A DNA stretch of 64,000 nt from Marthasterias glacialis (GCA_911728455.2 OU452225.1:5036325-5100324), one strand, 5' to 3'; shown: positions 1-10,324, numbered from the stretch's first letter. Numbers and translations are program-made. Notes: generated from the letters alone by a model not told the origin.

Positions 1-335
1 GAAAATACCCAAGCGGAGTGTCTACTTTCATGTTTGGTGGTGGATCAATGGTTTGCCCTGTGAATGTTGTGTCAGGTTTCACAAAGTCTTTTCTTTTCCA
101 TTGATACTTTGGGCCTGCTGACTTCTTTGATCTTTTTGCGGCAGAGGGGCTCTTCGTCTGACGAACTGAATTCTGTGTCACTCTCGGTTACATGGCCATC
201 AACATCGGATTCAGGCTCGCTGGCCATAACCTCATCCGAATCACTCTCTTCCTCTGAACCATCATCACTTTGGTCACAGTCCAAAACCTGCAACACATCT
301 GTAACACGCAGTCGTGCCCTTTGCCAAGATGCCAT
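1..335 (-). mobile_element. piggyBac-type transposase, N-terminal fragment (broken)
   Basis: An open frame begins at Met 335 and gives an acidic, serine-rich leader (stretches such as DGSEEESDSDEV and SSSDEE), typical of the N-terminus of animal piggyBac (PGBD4-like) transposases. The match then continues in another frame from about 103 to base 1: W-K-R-K-D-F, then F-T-G-Q-T, then T-P-L-G-Y-F. This is the usual entry to the DDE_Tnp_1_7 domain (W..F..F.G...PLDYF). The first frame ends at a stop at 72-74, so there is a frameshift near 98-105, or less likely a tiny intron. The rest of the transposase lies before base 1. No TTAA end or terminal repeat can be seen here. Family assignment rests on these short motifs only. 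Confidence 0.55.
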
Positions 336-1203
336 GTTCTTTAAAAATAAAAAAGAGAACAGGAAAACAACATGAATGTTTGTTTTTTACCAAGAATGCT
401 GAAATAAGCTACTCAAAAAATTCTTGTGTTCTTGTTTGTATTCAACTTTCAAGTTGCAATAAAAAAGCAAAAATTTGTATTTTTTTCAATCAAACTGCTA
501 TCATGAAACTTCTGTAACATACTTTTAACCAAAACTACAAATCAAAGACACAAATTTCAAACTTGCAATTAAGATTTTCTTGGTGATTTACGAGACCGAC
601 TGTAGTAATTGTATACAAAACATGCGTGCCATGCACAGCATGGTGACCATGGTGATTTAGCGTGTGCACAGCCAAGCGGTGGAAGCCCAATGTGACGCTA
701 GTGTAACATAATATTATTATCATCCCAGGCTCCACCAAAATACTAAATTTACTTCCAATCTTTATTTGTAGGTAATCTCTAGTATCTACTGATCATAGTA
801 ATACATCATATGCATATGATACTTACCTAATCACGGTTGAAAAACACCATCCAAAGTCACGATATTGGAGCGTCTTGACGTGTCATGAAATTCTTTGTCC
901 ATCAAAGTTTAAGAAAGGTCACATTAGGTCACCAACTTACAACAGCTGCCAACAGAGGTCGCTATTTAAGTTACTTGGATGTCACATTGGGACTTGGGGG
1001 TGTTCATGGTTTTATATTTTTTCTTTCCATTTTTATCGTGTTTTTAAAAAAATGTGACATATGTGTAACGTCGGGCTCCTCGGGGTTTTAAGGAAGGTGT
1101 ACAAAAATGCCGAGTGCATTTTGACCGTTTTATCGCAACTTTTATCGACATTTTCACAGGTTGGTTTTATTACAAAAATCTTGATTTGTGCAAAGAATGG
1201 AAT
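336..1203. other. no gene recognised; AT-rich spacer
   Basis: I see no exon, RNA gene or clear repeat between the piggyBac fragment and the large transposon. Short open frames here have no recognisable motif. Confidence 0.4.
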
Positions 1204-1243
1204 AGACTGGGTACAAATTGTGAAAATGTGCATATTTAAAGTG

Positions 1244-1617
1244 CTGAAGGCAAATTGTGTTAATTTATGGCATACACATTTTTTAGGGGTATTGAGGGGT
1301 GCTGAGCTCGAATTTGCTGTATGCCAAGCTAAAAAATGTCCCATAATGCCTCAAAATCCCAAAATCCAAGATGGCCGCCACTGACACGTTAAAATACATT
1401 AATATGCATATCTTTTTTACTAAACAAGGTAGAAACTTAAATAAAATGTCCTTCTGTAGGTTATCATGTATGGGGAATCCAATGAAATCAACAATTTTAC
1501 AATAAAATATGAAGAAATTGATTAAAACTCATATTTAATGCCAAAAAATGTGTTTTTTGTTAAAAATTTACATAAAATAAAAATAAAATAAAAAAACTCC
1601 AGTACGTTAATCCTAAG
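1244..1617 (+). repeat. left terminal inverted repeat of the Academ-like element
   Basis: It begins CTGAAGGCAAATTGTG and runs through the stretch with ccaagatggccgcc to ctccagtacg. It matches 7088-7461 inverted with scattered substitutions and small indels. Confidence 0.8.
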
Positions 1618-1619
1618 AA

Positions 1620-1745
1620 TCCTAAACAAGGTAGAAAATTAAATTAAATTTCCTTTTTACGGTTATCATGTATGGGGAATCCAATGCCACAAGCAGTTTT
1701 GAGATAACATTGTGAGAAACTGGTTTAAAGTTGTATTTAATGCAA
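1620..1745 (+). repeat. extra partial copy of the inner terminal repeat
   Basis: This segment (ctaaacaaggtagaaa..., ggttatcatgtatggggaat..., gtatttaatgcaaaaa) is a diverged second copy of 1420-1550 in the same orientation. The left terminal repeat therefore contains a tandem partial duplication that I do not see on the right side. Confidence 0.7.
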
Positions 1746-2066
1746 AAAGTTCTCTAAAGATTGTTAATTTTTCGACCAAAGATCCGAAGGCTCATCGTTC
1801 TCCTTCCTCACCAGGAACATAGACGGCTTGACAGGAAGCACATCTGAACAGCAAAAACAAATAAAAAGACAGTCCATTTGGTTAAAAGGGCATATATTTG
1901 GCTTAAGTGGAAAACCTCCAAGTAACACTGACACACACTTTATACCTAAACCAAAATTTGACATGCAAATTTTGTTGTAAAATGACAGCAGTGGCAAAAC
2001 TTTAATTGTGAGTAATTTACATGAGCTTACCATATCTGCAGTAGATGTAGATGTGCACATGTGAAC

Positions 2067-4343
2067 TCATTCCTGGTCGTCATGGGTGTTCCGGCAGTTG
2101 TCATCAAGTTTCCTGCAGTTGCACGCCTCGATGCATTTCATGCGAGCTTTCCTGCAGCTGCAGCGCAGGCTAAGGCACCCCTTTGTACAACCACATGAGG
2201 TGATCTCCCTGCAAGCTTTAGGGATAGGTGGCAGAGAGAGTAGCCGTGGCACTAACTGACCGTCCAGGTGCATCCATCCCATTTCGGTCACTGGAGGAAG
2301 ATCAGGATGCGGCAAGTGTGCTTGATTCCAGACACTTGCTTGATAGTGTGAACGCATGATGTGAAACTTTGCTGCATCTGAGGTTGGTGGCAGAGTCTCT
2401 TGTGCATGACTAATACAAAACAACTTGACTCGTGCTTTGTTGCATGTATCTACTTTAGGGACGCCGTATATTTTACAGATGAATTTTTCGGTTGATATAG
2501 CGATTTCTTTTGTGAGAGGGCCTCTGCCAAGGCCAACCAGATCAGTGTGATGCTGCTCGAACACTTTCCAGGCTGTTTTCTTCCCGTGGCAACTAAACTG
2601 AGAAACACTATCACAGCCGGTTACAGCATGGAATGCAAGTAGTGTGTCCACTAGATCTGGAGATAACAGATTTCGAATTTCATGAACTGGGAAATACTTT
2701 GGAGCCTTCGATGTCCCGGCTTTCATGTAGAGAGATGTACATCCCATTCTGTCATAATGTGCTAGAAGTAAAAGAAGCACATCTGTATCACGTACTGACA
2801 CAACTATCGTTTTCATATTAGCATGGATGCAATGCAAAATCAGCCGGGTATCAGCTTCTTCGTGGTCAGCTCTCAGAGAGGAAACTTCAAGATCTGGATC
2901 AGATGACTTGACAGTGGTCGCTTCGGCGAACCCCCCAGCTACTACAACCACTGGTTTATCTGTCGGGTTGTATTCAATCAGGTGGTTTGAAAGTAGTTGT
3001 GCGAGGTCTGCTTTATTTTCCTCGAGAGCCATGAAGCTGGACCAGTCTGACGGGAGAGGAACTGAAGATTCATTTTCTATTACACGGCGTACTGGTCGGT
3101 GGCGCTGCTTCCGTTTGGTCCTTGTACCTGCTTTGATTGACTCTCCTTGGTACCTGTCGAAGACTACGTCGATCCTCTGGTATTCTGCTCCCATCTTAAA
3201 CACAATGTTAGCAAATGTGTTGGCATAGTCTCCAAACGTTCTAATGTCAGGGGGCTTTCCAACTGCCATTACCAGTGCTTGGCCATCAATAAGCAGGCAG
3301 CTGGGCTGATTGAGTGTAACATTTGCTGGAGTTTGGACTTGTTGTGTCAGAATGTTTGCTAACACAGACTTGTTGGTAGAATGTAGACTACCACTAGTTG
3401 TGGCCAAAGATAGTGGGATGGTCATAAGTTCATGCTGGAGGATGTTTTCTAGGTTAACCTCACGCCCCGCTTTATAAGCTGTTAAAAGCCTTTGCAGAAT
3501 GTTCCTGTCCACTTTGATAGTGTTTTGCTTGCTTTTGGAAGGTTTCACAACTTCGTACAACGAGGCAAATGTCTTGGCATTATTTTTTTGAATGGGTGAT
3601 TTTAGATCCAGGTGCTGGTTACTTTCTGGAGGCTCACACAGACGTTTGTTTACAAAGACTGTCATTTGCGCCTGTCCGAGTTTTTCCGCACTAGGCAGAG
3701 ATTCTTGAATCACAGGCGTGACCACATCCTTGGTGATTATGTTCTGCAATGTGCCACCGCCATCTTGAAACACGCCATGCTGTTTCATTGATACAACAAG
3801 TCTGCCTTCATCAGAGTCATCTTTCTCCATCCTGCATTTGGTGCACTCATTATGTGTGTACTCATCGTCTTCATCGTCCATTGTCAGGCTCAGCAATGTT
3901 TTTGTCTGAGAAGCTATGACTGTTCTCAGATTGTATGACAATGTCCATCTACTGAGTGCGGATGCTATTCTCGTGATACCTACTAGGCCTCCACTCTTTT
4001 TTCCTGTAGCGTTTAGCCATTCCGTACTTTGGTCGGCTGAAACCTGATTGAAGCGTCGATTGGCCCGTTTTACTACAAAGTTGCCTTCTTGGAACTCATG
4101 GAGGACTTCTGGTGGGAGAACCGACATCTCAGCCAAGTATACAGTACCCCACCTGGCGTAGTTAACGTGATCGTACCTGAAGAGGAATGGCAGCATACGC
4201 TTGAAGGCGTATAGGTGGAGATCCCAAGATCCATCACGTTGCGCTCTTGTGAAGCAGAGTAGGATGCTGACCATGGTCATATAGTTCCACCAGAATTCAG
4301 CATTCGGGTCATCAACTGCAAGAGCTGCCGGGAACTCTTTCAT
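2067..4343 (-). CDS. Transposon protein, C-terminal part: XPG-like nuclease plus CXC domain
   Basis: This frame has 758 codons and reads as the C-terminal half of a transposon protein. Residues 1-150 (FTRAQRDGSWDLHL, YDHVNYARWG) are a conserved helical region. From about 349 an XPG/FEN1-type PIN nuclease core appears: LLIDG (Asp353), then VVFDRY followed by SIK and TRTKRKQR (Asp396, the equivalent of VFDG..P..K...R), then HEEADTR (Glu495, Glu496, Asp498), RDTDVLLLL (Asp519, Asp521) and GCDS followed by GKKTAWK (Asp578, the helix-hairpin-helix equivalent). These acidic residues are in the order expected for a two-metal nuclease. Residues 716-750 are a tesmin/TSO1-like CXC cluster (CGCTKGC, RCSCRKA, CNC), presumably DNA-binding. 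The frame is open upstream of Met 4343 to about 4425, so this Met is probably not the true start; the coding part continues from the preceding frame. Confidence 0.8.
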   Translation of the reverse strand: MKEFPAALAVDDPNAEFWWNYMTMVSILLCFTRAQRDGSWDLHLYAFKRMLPFLFRYDHVNYARWGTVYLAEMSVLPPEVLHEFQEGNFVVKRANRRFNQVSADQSTEWLNATGKKSGGLVGITRIASALSRWTLSYNLRTVIASQTKTLLSLTMDDEDDEYTHNECTKCRMEKDDSDEGRLVVSMKQHGVFQDGGGTLQNIITKDVVTPVIQESLPSAEKLGQAQMTVFVNKRLCEPPESNQHLDLKSPIQKNNAKTFASLYEVVKPSKSKQNTIKVDRNILQRLLTAYKAGREVNLENILQHELMTIPLSLATTSGSLHSTNKSVLANILTQQVQTPANVTLNQPSCLLIDGQALVMAVGKPPDIRTFGDYANTFANIVFKMGAEYQRIDVVFDRYQGESIKAGTRTKRKQRHRPVRRVIENESSVPLPSDWSSFMALEENKADLAQLLSNHLIEYNPTDKPVVVVAGGFAEATTVKSSDPDLEVSSLRADHEEADTRLILHCIHANMKTIVVSVRDTDVLLLLLAHYDRMGCTSLYMKAGTSKAPKYFPVHEIRNLLSPDLVDTLLAFHAVTGCDSVSQFSCHGKKTAWKVFEQHHTDLVGLGRGPLTKEIAISTEKFICKIYGVPKVDTCNKARVKLFCISHAQETLPPTSDAAKFHIMRSHYQASVWNQAHLPHPDLPPVTEMGWMHLDGQLVPRLLSLPPIPKACREITSCGCTKGCLSLRCSCRKARMKCIEACNCRKLDDNCRNTHDDQE

Positions 4344-4402
4344 GGGCTGCTGAAATCTGTCGGTTGTCAGTTTGTTTACTATCTGTGCAATGTGGTCAGC
4401 GT

Positions 4403-6685
4403 CTATGGTTGTGCAGACATTTGAGAGTTGTCTCTCAGGGTAACATCAACTCCATCTAGGTACGTATAAAGCCGTGGGAGGAGTAGTTGCCAAAGTGCCT
4501 GAAGGGTAAGTTTATGTGTCCTGATGGCACGTGCGTACCCCTTTCCTTTCATGACATTCTGCGCAGCATTGGCTCCCAAAAGATCACACCCTACCCACAG
4601 CTCACTCAGGCCAGACTCACTCATGTGTCGCCCTATTACACCAAGAAAGTTCATGGCAATGTGAAGTCCTCCCAGGCAAGGTATAAGCACATCCTTGTAC
4701 TCTTCTACTGACCATTTCAATTCAAGCAGCTTTGGGTAGAGTGCCTCGTCCACTGTCAGTACAACATGCTTTTGTTCCATCGATTTGGCCACATGAAGCA
4801 CTCGCTTGACAACTGTGTTCAATGTTTCGAGTTCAGATGCAGGATTCTGTATGATAGGTAGGTACCCAACTGTAGTTTTCTCAGGGTTAACAGTGCTTGC
4901 CTTTTGATTGTACAATGTCCAGGAAGGCATTGGTTTGTGAGATGACCGGGATAAGATGAACGCCATGTCAGTTGCGTGCGCATTCTGTGCTGAAAGACAA
5001 TCCTCAGATGACTGTGTGAAACAATCGGCTGCAATCAAACCGCTGAATGGACGCTCCGTAATTCCTCTGTTTGATGCAGGTATGAGGTCAGTCATTGCCT
5101 CAGGGATTTGGATTGCTCCTGTCTTAGAAATATCTATTCCATTGAGGATATCATCTTCAGGTGGACCACGTTGCCAGGCGGCCACTTGAGTGGCATGGAA
5201 GGTTCCTTTTCCATCCAGAGTGTATTCATTAATGTCCACGTTGTCTGTCGAGAAATGGACGTAGCGTCCCTTTACCAGATTTTGGGGAACAACGGAACCA
5301 TCGTCATCTATGGTTTCTAATGTCTTCTTTGCCAGGGCAGTGTCAAGTTTGATTACGTCTCGATAACTCATGACATGACCTGCGTTGTGAAACATGTTCA
5401 CCAGCTCTTTCGAACGTGTAGCTTGATGAAGGGTACTGGCCAACCCTATATGCTTCGGAGTGAGGAACTTGTCTCCATTGGCTGTGTACATAAGATCCTG
5501 AGCAATGCTGATGATTCTAAGCCGCCGTCTGGCTTCATTCTTATCATCGTCCAGTTCATCCTCCTCCAGTAGACGCTGACCACCTAGTAACAAGTTCAGA
5601 AACATATACAGGCTATCGGGTATGCTGTTTATTGCCCTGTCTTCGCTGATGTCTATCCCTTCTGGCTTGGGATGTGACAACATGTCACCACGGATTTGCA
5701 ATGCCACGTGAACCATGGTCAAGAATGTATCAGTATCTTCTTGTTCTAATGACGGGATGAGTTTATCGGTGATGCTGTCTTTTACCATCGCTGATACTGG
5801 AATATGCCGAAATTTTGTCGGAACCAATACAGTACGAGGCTCATTTCTAGGCTGATCATGCAGTACAACAACTTCAAATAAGCCCTCAAGACGGTCGGCT
5901 ATTTTGTCCTTGAATGTGTTCCTTCGACTGAGAAATGAAGGTGGTATATCTATCTGAGCATTACTAGCTATTGTGCAGTATCTTTCCCACACATTTACGA
6001 GATCCAGTATATCACCTTGCTCTGCTGATTGTTCAAGTTCTTGGCAAAGCCACGCTAGCGTAATATCTGAGCTCTGGGGTGATATATTTGCTATGCGCTT
6101 GGTCCTACGTTCGAACTGGACAATGCAACTTCTGTGATATGTTCCATCTGCAGCAGTAAGATCATTCACACAAGCTAGTTGAACTCTTAAGATTTGGTCA
6201 TACTTTGCTGCTTCCAATATTCTTCTGCTGACTTTCATTTCTTGTATGAGATGAAGCGTTTCACTTTGAGCCTTTTGACAAAAAATACACTGCCTCCAAT
6301 CTATCTGAGGCGTTTTGCTCCGTAAGCTAACATTTTGCTGATGAGTTGATGTGGAAGCAGACGAACATTGGTTGTTAATTTTCTTCAAAGCAGCATTCCT
6401 TAACCTTTCAACTTTACATTTACTCATGTAACTAGACCGGCAGTCCTTATGCCACAAGAATGGTGGAGGTGAGTCTGTACGGAAAATTCCAGTAAGACGA
6501 TCAGTTGCTTCACGGAAATTGTCATTGCTTAATTTTGACCGGAGTTGCCTTATAGTATTGACTGAAGGAAGACCATCACTGCTTACAGTCATTAGCTTTT
6601 GCTTACTAGCTTGCTGGCATATCATGCATAATTTGGGATCCAGTAACACTGGTCTTTTTCGAGGGCGTTCTGTGCTTTCAGCCAT
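4403..6685 (-). CDS. Transposon protein, N-terminal part: paired CxxC/HxxC zinc motifs and transposase-like middle
   Basis: This frame has 760 codons starting at Met 6685 (MAESTERPRKRPVLL). Two zinc-binding sets are visible: Cys20-Cys23 with His79-Cys82, and Cys133-Cys136 with His184-Cys187 (CMICQ...WHKDC and CIFCQ...YHRSC), eight ligands in total. The rest is a conserved region of a family repeated in marine invertebrate genomes. Near the C-terminus, VLTVDEALYPK and LGGLHIAMNFLG suggest part of an RNase H-fold transposase core (an acidic residue followed by G-G-x-H), but I cannot assign the full triad. The frame ends at 4403 just where the next one is already open. Related proteins, as I recall them, run through this point without a break, so the two frames look like one ~1,540-residue protein split by a single frameshift. 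Confidence 0.75.
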   Translation of the reverse strand: MAESTERPRKRPVLLDPKLCMICQQASKQKLMTVSSDGLPSVNTIRQLRSKLSNDNFREATDRLTGIFRTDSPPPFLWHKDCRSSYMSKCKVERLRNAALKKINNQCSSASTSTHQQNVSLRSKTPQIDWRQCIFCQKAQSETLHLIQEMKVSRRILEAAKYDQILRVQLACVNDLTAADGTYHRSCIVQFERRTKRIANISPQSSDITLAWLCQELEQSAEQGDILDLVNVWERYCTIASNAQIDIPPSFLSRRNTFKDKIADRLEGLFEVVVLHDQPRNEPRTVLVPTKFRHIPVSAMVKDSITDKLIPSLEQEDTDTFLTMVHVALQIRGDMLSHPKPEGIDISEDRAINSIPDSLYMFLNLLLGGQRLLEEDELDDDKNEARRRLRIISIAQDLMYTANGDKFLTPKHIGLASTLHQATRSKELVNMFHNAGHVMSYRDVIKLDTALAKKTLETIDDDGSVVPQNLVKGRYVHFSTDNVDINEYTLDGKGTFHATQVAAWQRGPPEDDILNGIDISKTGAIQIPEAMTDLIPASNRGITERPFSGLIAADCFTQSSEDCLSAQNAHATDMAFILSRSSHKPMPSWTLYNQKASTVNPEKTTVGYLPIIQNPASELETLNTVVKRVLHVAKSMEQKHVVLTVDEALYPKLLELKWSVEEYKDVLIPCLGGLHIAMNFLGVIGRHMSESGLSELWVGCDLLGANAAQNVMKGKGYARAIRTHKLTLQALWQLLLPRLYTYLDGVDVTLRDNSQMSAQP

Positions 6686-7087
6686 TTTTACTGATGATTT
6701 TTACTGTCAGTTACTGATGATAGATTAATTCAGACACTCTGCAACAACAAGAGTTGGCAATACAACATGTAGTAATACAATGTAATACTAAGTATTACAG
6801 AGTAAACTAATATTACAAAGTAATACAAATCAATCTAAACCAGGCCAACAAAAGAAAGAAAGGAAGTCAGCCGATGGAAGTGTGGCCTGGAATAATAATG
6901 TACAACAACTAATGGTGTTTTCTGATCCATTACATGTACATCACTTATTTTATTTTATTTTATTACGGCGTATTTGATAATACAATAATATCTGCAATTC
7001 AAATTGCAAAGTTGGTAAGTCAATTATTCCACAACATAATTGTTTGCCAAAAAGACACCTGAAAGGTAGGTAAATTATCCCTGGATA

Positions 7088-7461
7088 CTTACGATTTACG
7101 TACTGGAGTTTTTTATTTTATTTTTATTTTATTTAAATTTTTAACAAAAAAACACATTGTTTTGCATTAAATATGAGTTTTAATCAATTTCTTTATATTT
7201 TATTGTAAAATTGTTGATTGCATTGGATTCCCCATACATGATAACCTACAGAAGGACATTTAATTTAAGTTTCTACCTTGTTTAGTAAAAAAGATGTGCA
7301 CATAAATGTATTTTAACACGTCAGTGGCGGCCATCTTGGATTTTGGGATTTTGAGGCATTATGGGACATTTTTGAGCTTGGCATACAACAAATTCGAGCT
7401 CAGCACCCCTCAATACCCCTAAAAAACTTGTATGCCATAAATTAACACAATTTGCCTTCAG
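7088..7461 (-). repeat. right terminal inverted repeat of the Academ-like element
   Basis: Reverse complement of 1244-1617. It ends ...CACAATTTGCCTTCAG at 7461. Confidence 0.8.
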
Positions 7462-7490
7462 GGTTGATTTTTTTTGAAAATTTACCCAGT

Positions 7491-8071
7491 CTAGAAGCAT
7501 TTACAGTCAGTTTACCAATGTTGAGCTGGGGCTTTAAAAGACACTCTCAGTTACAAGTTAAAATTAGGTTGAATCAAAGTGTCTACCTGAGTTTCATCAA
7601 CTGTTTGAAGTCATTTTTTAAGGATAATGCTAGTAAAAGATGACACGGCAGACAAAGTTTACTACAAAAAGGAGGATAACTGGGAGGCAAGCTTTTGTGC
7701 AGTTGATATAAACTGATCCCTTTTAGTCTGTACACGCTAGCACTGTGCGCCTAGTGTTTGAAAAGCTGTCCTCTTTTTAGAATGATAGTCTTCTACTGGA
7801 ATTTTATTTTTTAATGTGGTAGAATATTTGCTTTTCTTATATAACAGTATAAACAGGTATTAGCAAACAGTGTGGTTCAAAGAAACTGTAACAGCCCAAA
7901 GAATATTTCAAGTAAAAGCCGATGCAACTCCAATGTTTATGACCGAACAATAGGGCAGTGTTTTATGATGCAGTCTAATTTGCTTTGCTGTCCAAATTGT
8001 GTGTGTGGTCTGATTCGGGGCTTGAGCAAGTCCTTTGGGCATCATTTTAGTAGCTTTACCATATCTCTAAC
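7491..8071. other. no gene recognised
   Basis: Unassigned sequence between the large transposon and the first hAT MITE. The short frames look random. Confidence 0.4.
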
Positions 8072-8256
8072 CAGTGGCAAAACCAGAGGGGGGCAGGGGG
8101 CTAGAACCCCTCGCTCATCCCCCTTCCCCCCCCCCAAATGAGACAGAAAAAAAAATGCACAAATGGTTTTCATACATTAAATAACCCCCAAAACTATGTT
8201 TTCCCCGCGCTTGCCACTCCCCCCCCCCCTAATGTAAATGTCTGGTTATGCCACTG
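8072..8256. mobile_element. hAT-type MITE
   Basis: The ends are CAGTGGCAAAACCAG and CTGGTTATGCCACTG, an imperfect 15-bp inverted repeat of the CAGTGGCG class used by hAT elements. It is flanked by an 8-bp near-duplication (tctctaac / cctctaat). The body is G/C-tract rich and non-coding. Confidence 0.75.
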
Positions 8257-8850
8257 CCTCTAATACAGCATTGGTGGGAAAGATGATAAATTTCATGGTA
8301 ATAAATCATCTGAAATCTCTTTGAAGAATGCGAACATCATTGGTAATTGTCACTTCGCACTTCGTGTGACCCACATAATGTTTATATATGAATTAACAAA
8401 CCTGGGTAAATGTAAGCTTAATAAGTCACTGGAGTCACATGAAAACGGTGAGGGAAAAAAAAACCGAAACAAAACTTAATACGTTTTCGCTGTTTTCAAA
8501 CATCAGGTTTTGGACTTTAGCAAAACATTGAACATCTTCATATCCTTTATATCCTTGTGGTTGGTAAGCAGTTTGCAACAGCTAATTTTGTTTTTTCATC
8601 TTTATACCATGTAAGTTATTTGCAAATCTATAAACATTTTCAATCTTGCCAATGTTGTGTACACCCTTTTTAAATGATAGTATTTATTAAAATAAATTGT
8701 TTGAACACAAGAAAATAATCAGAATTATGTCTAGTTTGATTGAGGTATTAGGTTATGACCTTATAAAAACACACATGTATTCTACTACACAAGGGTCTAC
8801 AGACGGGAATCTAGTATACAAATATAACATGGTTTATTTCTTGTGGACAG

Positions 8851-9106
8851 TAGTCTAGATTCTAGACCTTGCAGTTTGATAAAAAATCATCCGACGCCGA
8901 TATTTGATAAAAAATCATCCGACACCGATATTTGATAAAAAATCATCCGACGCAAGAGGGCGCTATCTATGACGAACCATTCTGTGCACGATATCTGTCA
9001 ACAGCAAGCAGATATCGTGCGCGGAATGGTTCGTCGTAGATAGCGCCCTCTTGCATCGGATGATTTTTTATCAAATATCAAACTGCAAGGTCTAGAATCT
9101 AGACTA
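8851..9106. mobile_element. palindromic MITE (inner), 256 bp
   Basis: The ends are TAGTCTAGATTCTAGACC and the complement. The arms include gagggcgctatctacgacgaa-like sequence and pair almost throughout. It is flanked by gtggacag / gtggacac, a 7-of-8 target duplication inside the outer MITE. Confidence 0.75.
8875..8953 (+). repeat. 28-bp tandem triplication inside one MITE arm
   Basis: Three copies of tttgataaaaaatcatccg plus nine further bases lie in the left arm. The right arm carries only one copy. Confidence 0.85.
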
Positions 9107-9239
9107 GTGGACACTTGATATAAGCTCCCTGAAGTATTTGAAGTTGACAAACTAGTTTGTCAACTCCCAATACCTTGGGGAGCTTATAATCGACTGTCCA
9201 CCAGAAATAAACCATGTTATATTTATTTTACTATGCCTA

Positions 9240-10050
9240 ACACTTCTCTAGTTCAGCATCATTGAGCTCGAGAAAACTCGGATTGGCATTTACGTGTGCT
9301 GCCATATTTCATGTGTGTGTGAGACAGTTCGATGAGATCTTTGTAAAGCACATTCGAAGTAGACTATATGCAACAGTCTACTACCCGTACGTATTCACCA
9401 TGTGCGTGATACTGGCCTGCACACTCCGTAAACAGCAAAAATAGCATATCGCACGTGAATGGACCAGTGAGAATTCAGCTCTTGATCATGAATATGTATG
9501 AGGTATAGTAATAAGGAATACTGTCTGAAGGTCATGAATAATTAATAGTCACCTGAAAACCCTGTTTCCCCGCTTTTGAACAACCTGACCACTAACATCA
9601 GTCATTCTGTTCTGCAATCCGTATCTATATTTAACAAATGTAGTAATGGCAGTGTGTTGCATATGTCAATCACTGTCATAGAGTTAAATAAAAGAACGAG
9701 GGCATACAAAACCATTCGACACGGCCTGACAAGGAGCATTTTTTACCATTGAGACAATGGCGCTGACCAATCATATTACACTGGTCACTCAACAGTTTAC
9801 ACAGCAAACATTTTCCAAGTGGACATTCGTACGCAATTGACCCATACTGATGTTCGCCCATGGTGGGTCAGCGGAGTTCCTTGCGTGACTCAGCCAGTGC
9901 TCCCTCTAGTTCCTTTACATAACTCTATGATCACTGTACAAGTCTATATGAAAATGGTTAACTCTCTGTGAGTGAATTTCTACAGGAGTTTTAAGGTCAA
10001 AGTTCTAATTCCACTTTGCAATAGGCGTGCTCTTTTCCAAATGTGTAGCC
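9240..10050. other. no gene recognised
   Basis: No exon-like or repeat structure that I can support. Confidence 0.35.
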
Positions 10051-10061
10051 TTATTAGCTAC

Positions 10062-10237
10062 AGCTATGGCAGGTCAAGCCAATGGCCTTAGCCACAGCCA
10101 ATGGCTATAGCCACAGCCAATGGCCTTAGCCACAGCCAATGGCAATAGCCACAGCCAATGGCCTTAGCCACAGCCTATGGCCTTAGCCACAGCCAATGGC
10201 CTTAGCCACAGCCAATGGCTATAGCCACAGCCAATGA
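10062..10237. repeat. 19-bp minisatellite, about nine copies
   Basis: The unit is AATGGCCTTAGCCACAGCC with a common variant aatggctatagccacagcc. Copies start at 10081, 10100, 10119, 10138, 10157, 10176, 10195 and 10214, with partial units at each edge. Each unit contains the near-palindrome ggc(c/t)(t/a)tagcc. Confidence 0.9.
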
Positions 10238-10324
10238 CACTCAATTTAGACAGTGTCTTGTTATTAAACCAATCTGCCTGTTGCCCCCATGCACTGACAT
10301 CACACAAGGCTACTTCTGCCTAGG

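Larger units (their letters stand above)
1204..7490. mobile_element. Academ-like DNA transposon with long terminal inverted repeats
   Basis: Two minus-strand frames (4403-6685 and 2067-4343) are bracketed by long inverted repeats: 1244-1617 matches the reverse complement of 7088-7461 closely. Patchy similarity runs a little further out (both sides contain tagactgggta, at about 1204 on the left and 7484 on the right). The outer ends and target duplication could not be fixed. The encoded protein combines paired CxxC...HxxC zinc motifs, a transposase-like middle, an XPG/FEN1-like nuclease core and a C-terminal CXC domain. An XPG-type nuclease and a Cys8 region are features I recall for the Academ superfamily, so I use that name provisionally. 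The unit is about 6.3 kb. It looks fairly young (two almost intact 760-residue frames) but carries one frameshift between them. Confidence 0.6.
8812..9233. mobile_element. palindromic MITE (outer) interrupted by another MITE
   Basis: The outer arms contain ATATAACATGGTTTATTT on the left and its complement on the right. The pairing continues through tggacag.../...ctgtcca and aagctccc/gggagctt down to a loop at gttgacaaactagtttgtcaac (about 9145-9167). Bases 8851-9106 are an insertion in the left arm. Confidence 0.75.

Noticed and set aside
1033-1384. Opposed 103- and 107-codon frames near 1.0-1.4 kb
   Set aside because: They run into the inverted repeat of the large transposon and have no protein-like features.
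10062-10237. CRISPR-like array
   Set aside because: Contiguous 19-bp units with no spacers in animal DNA; a minisatellite.
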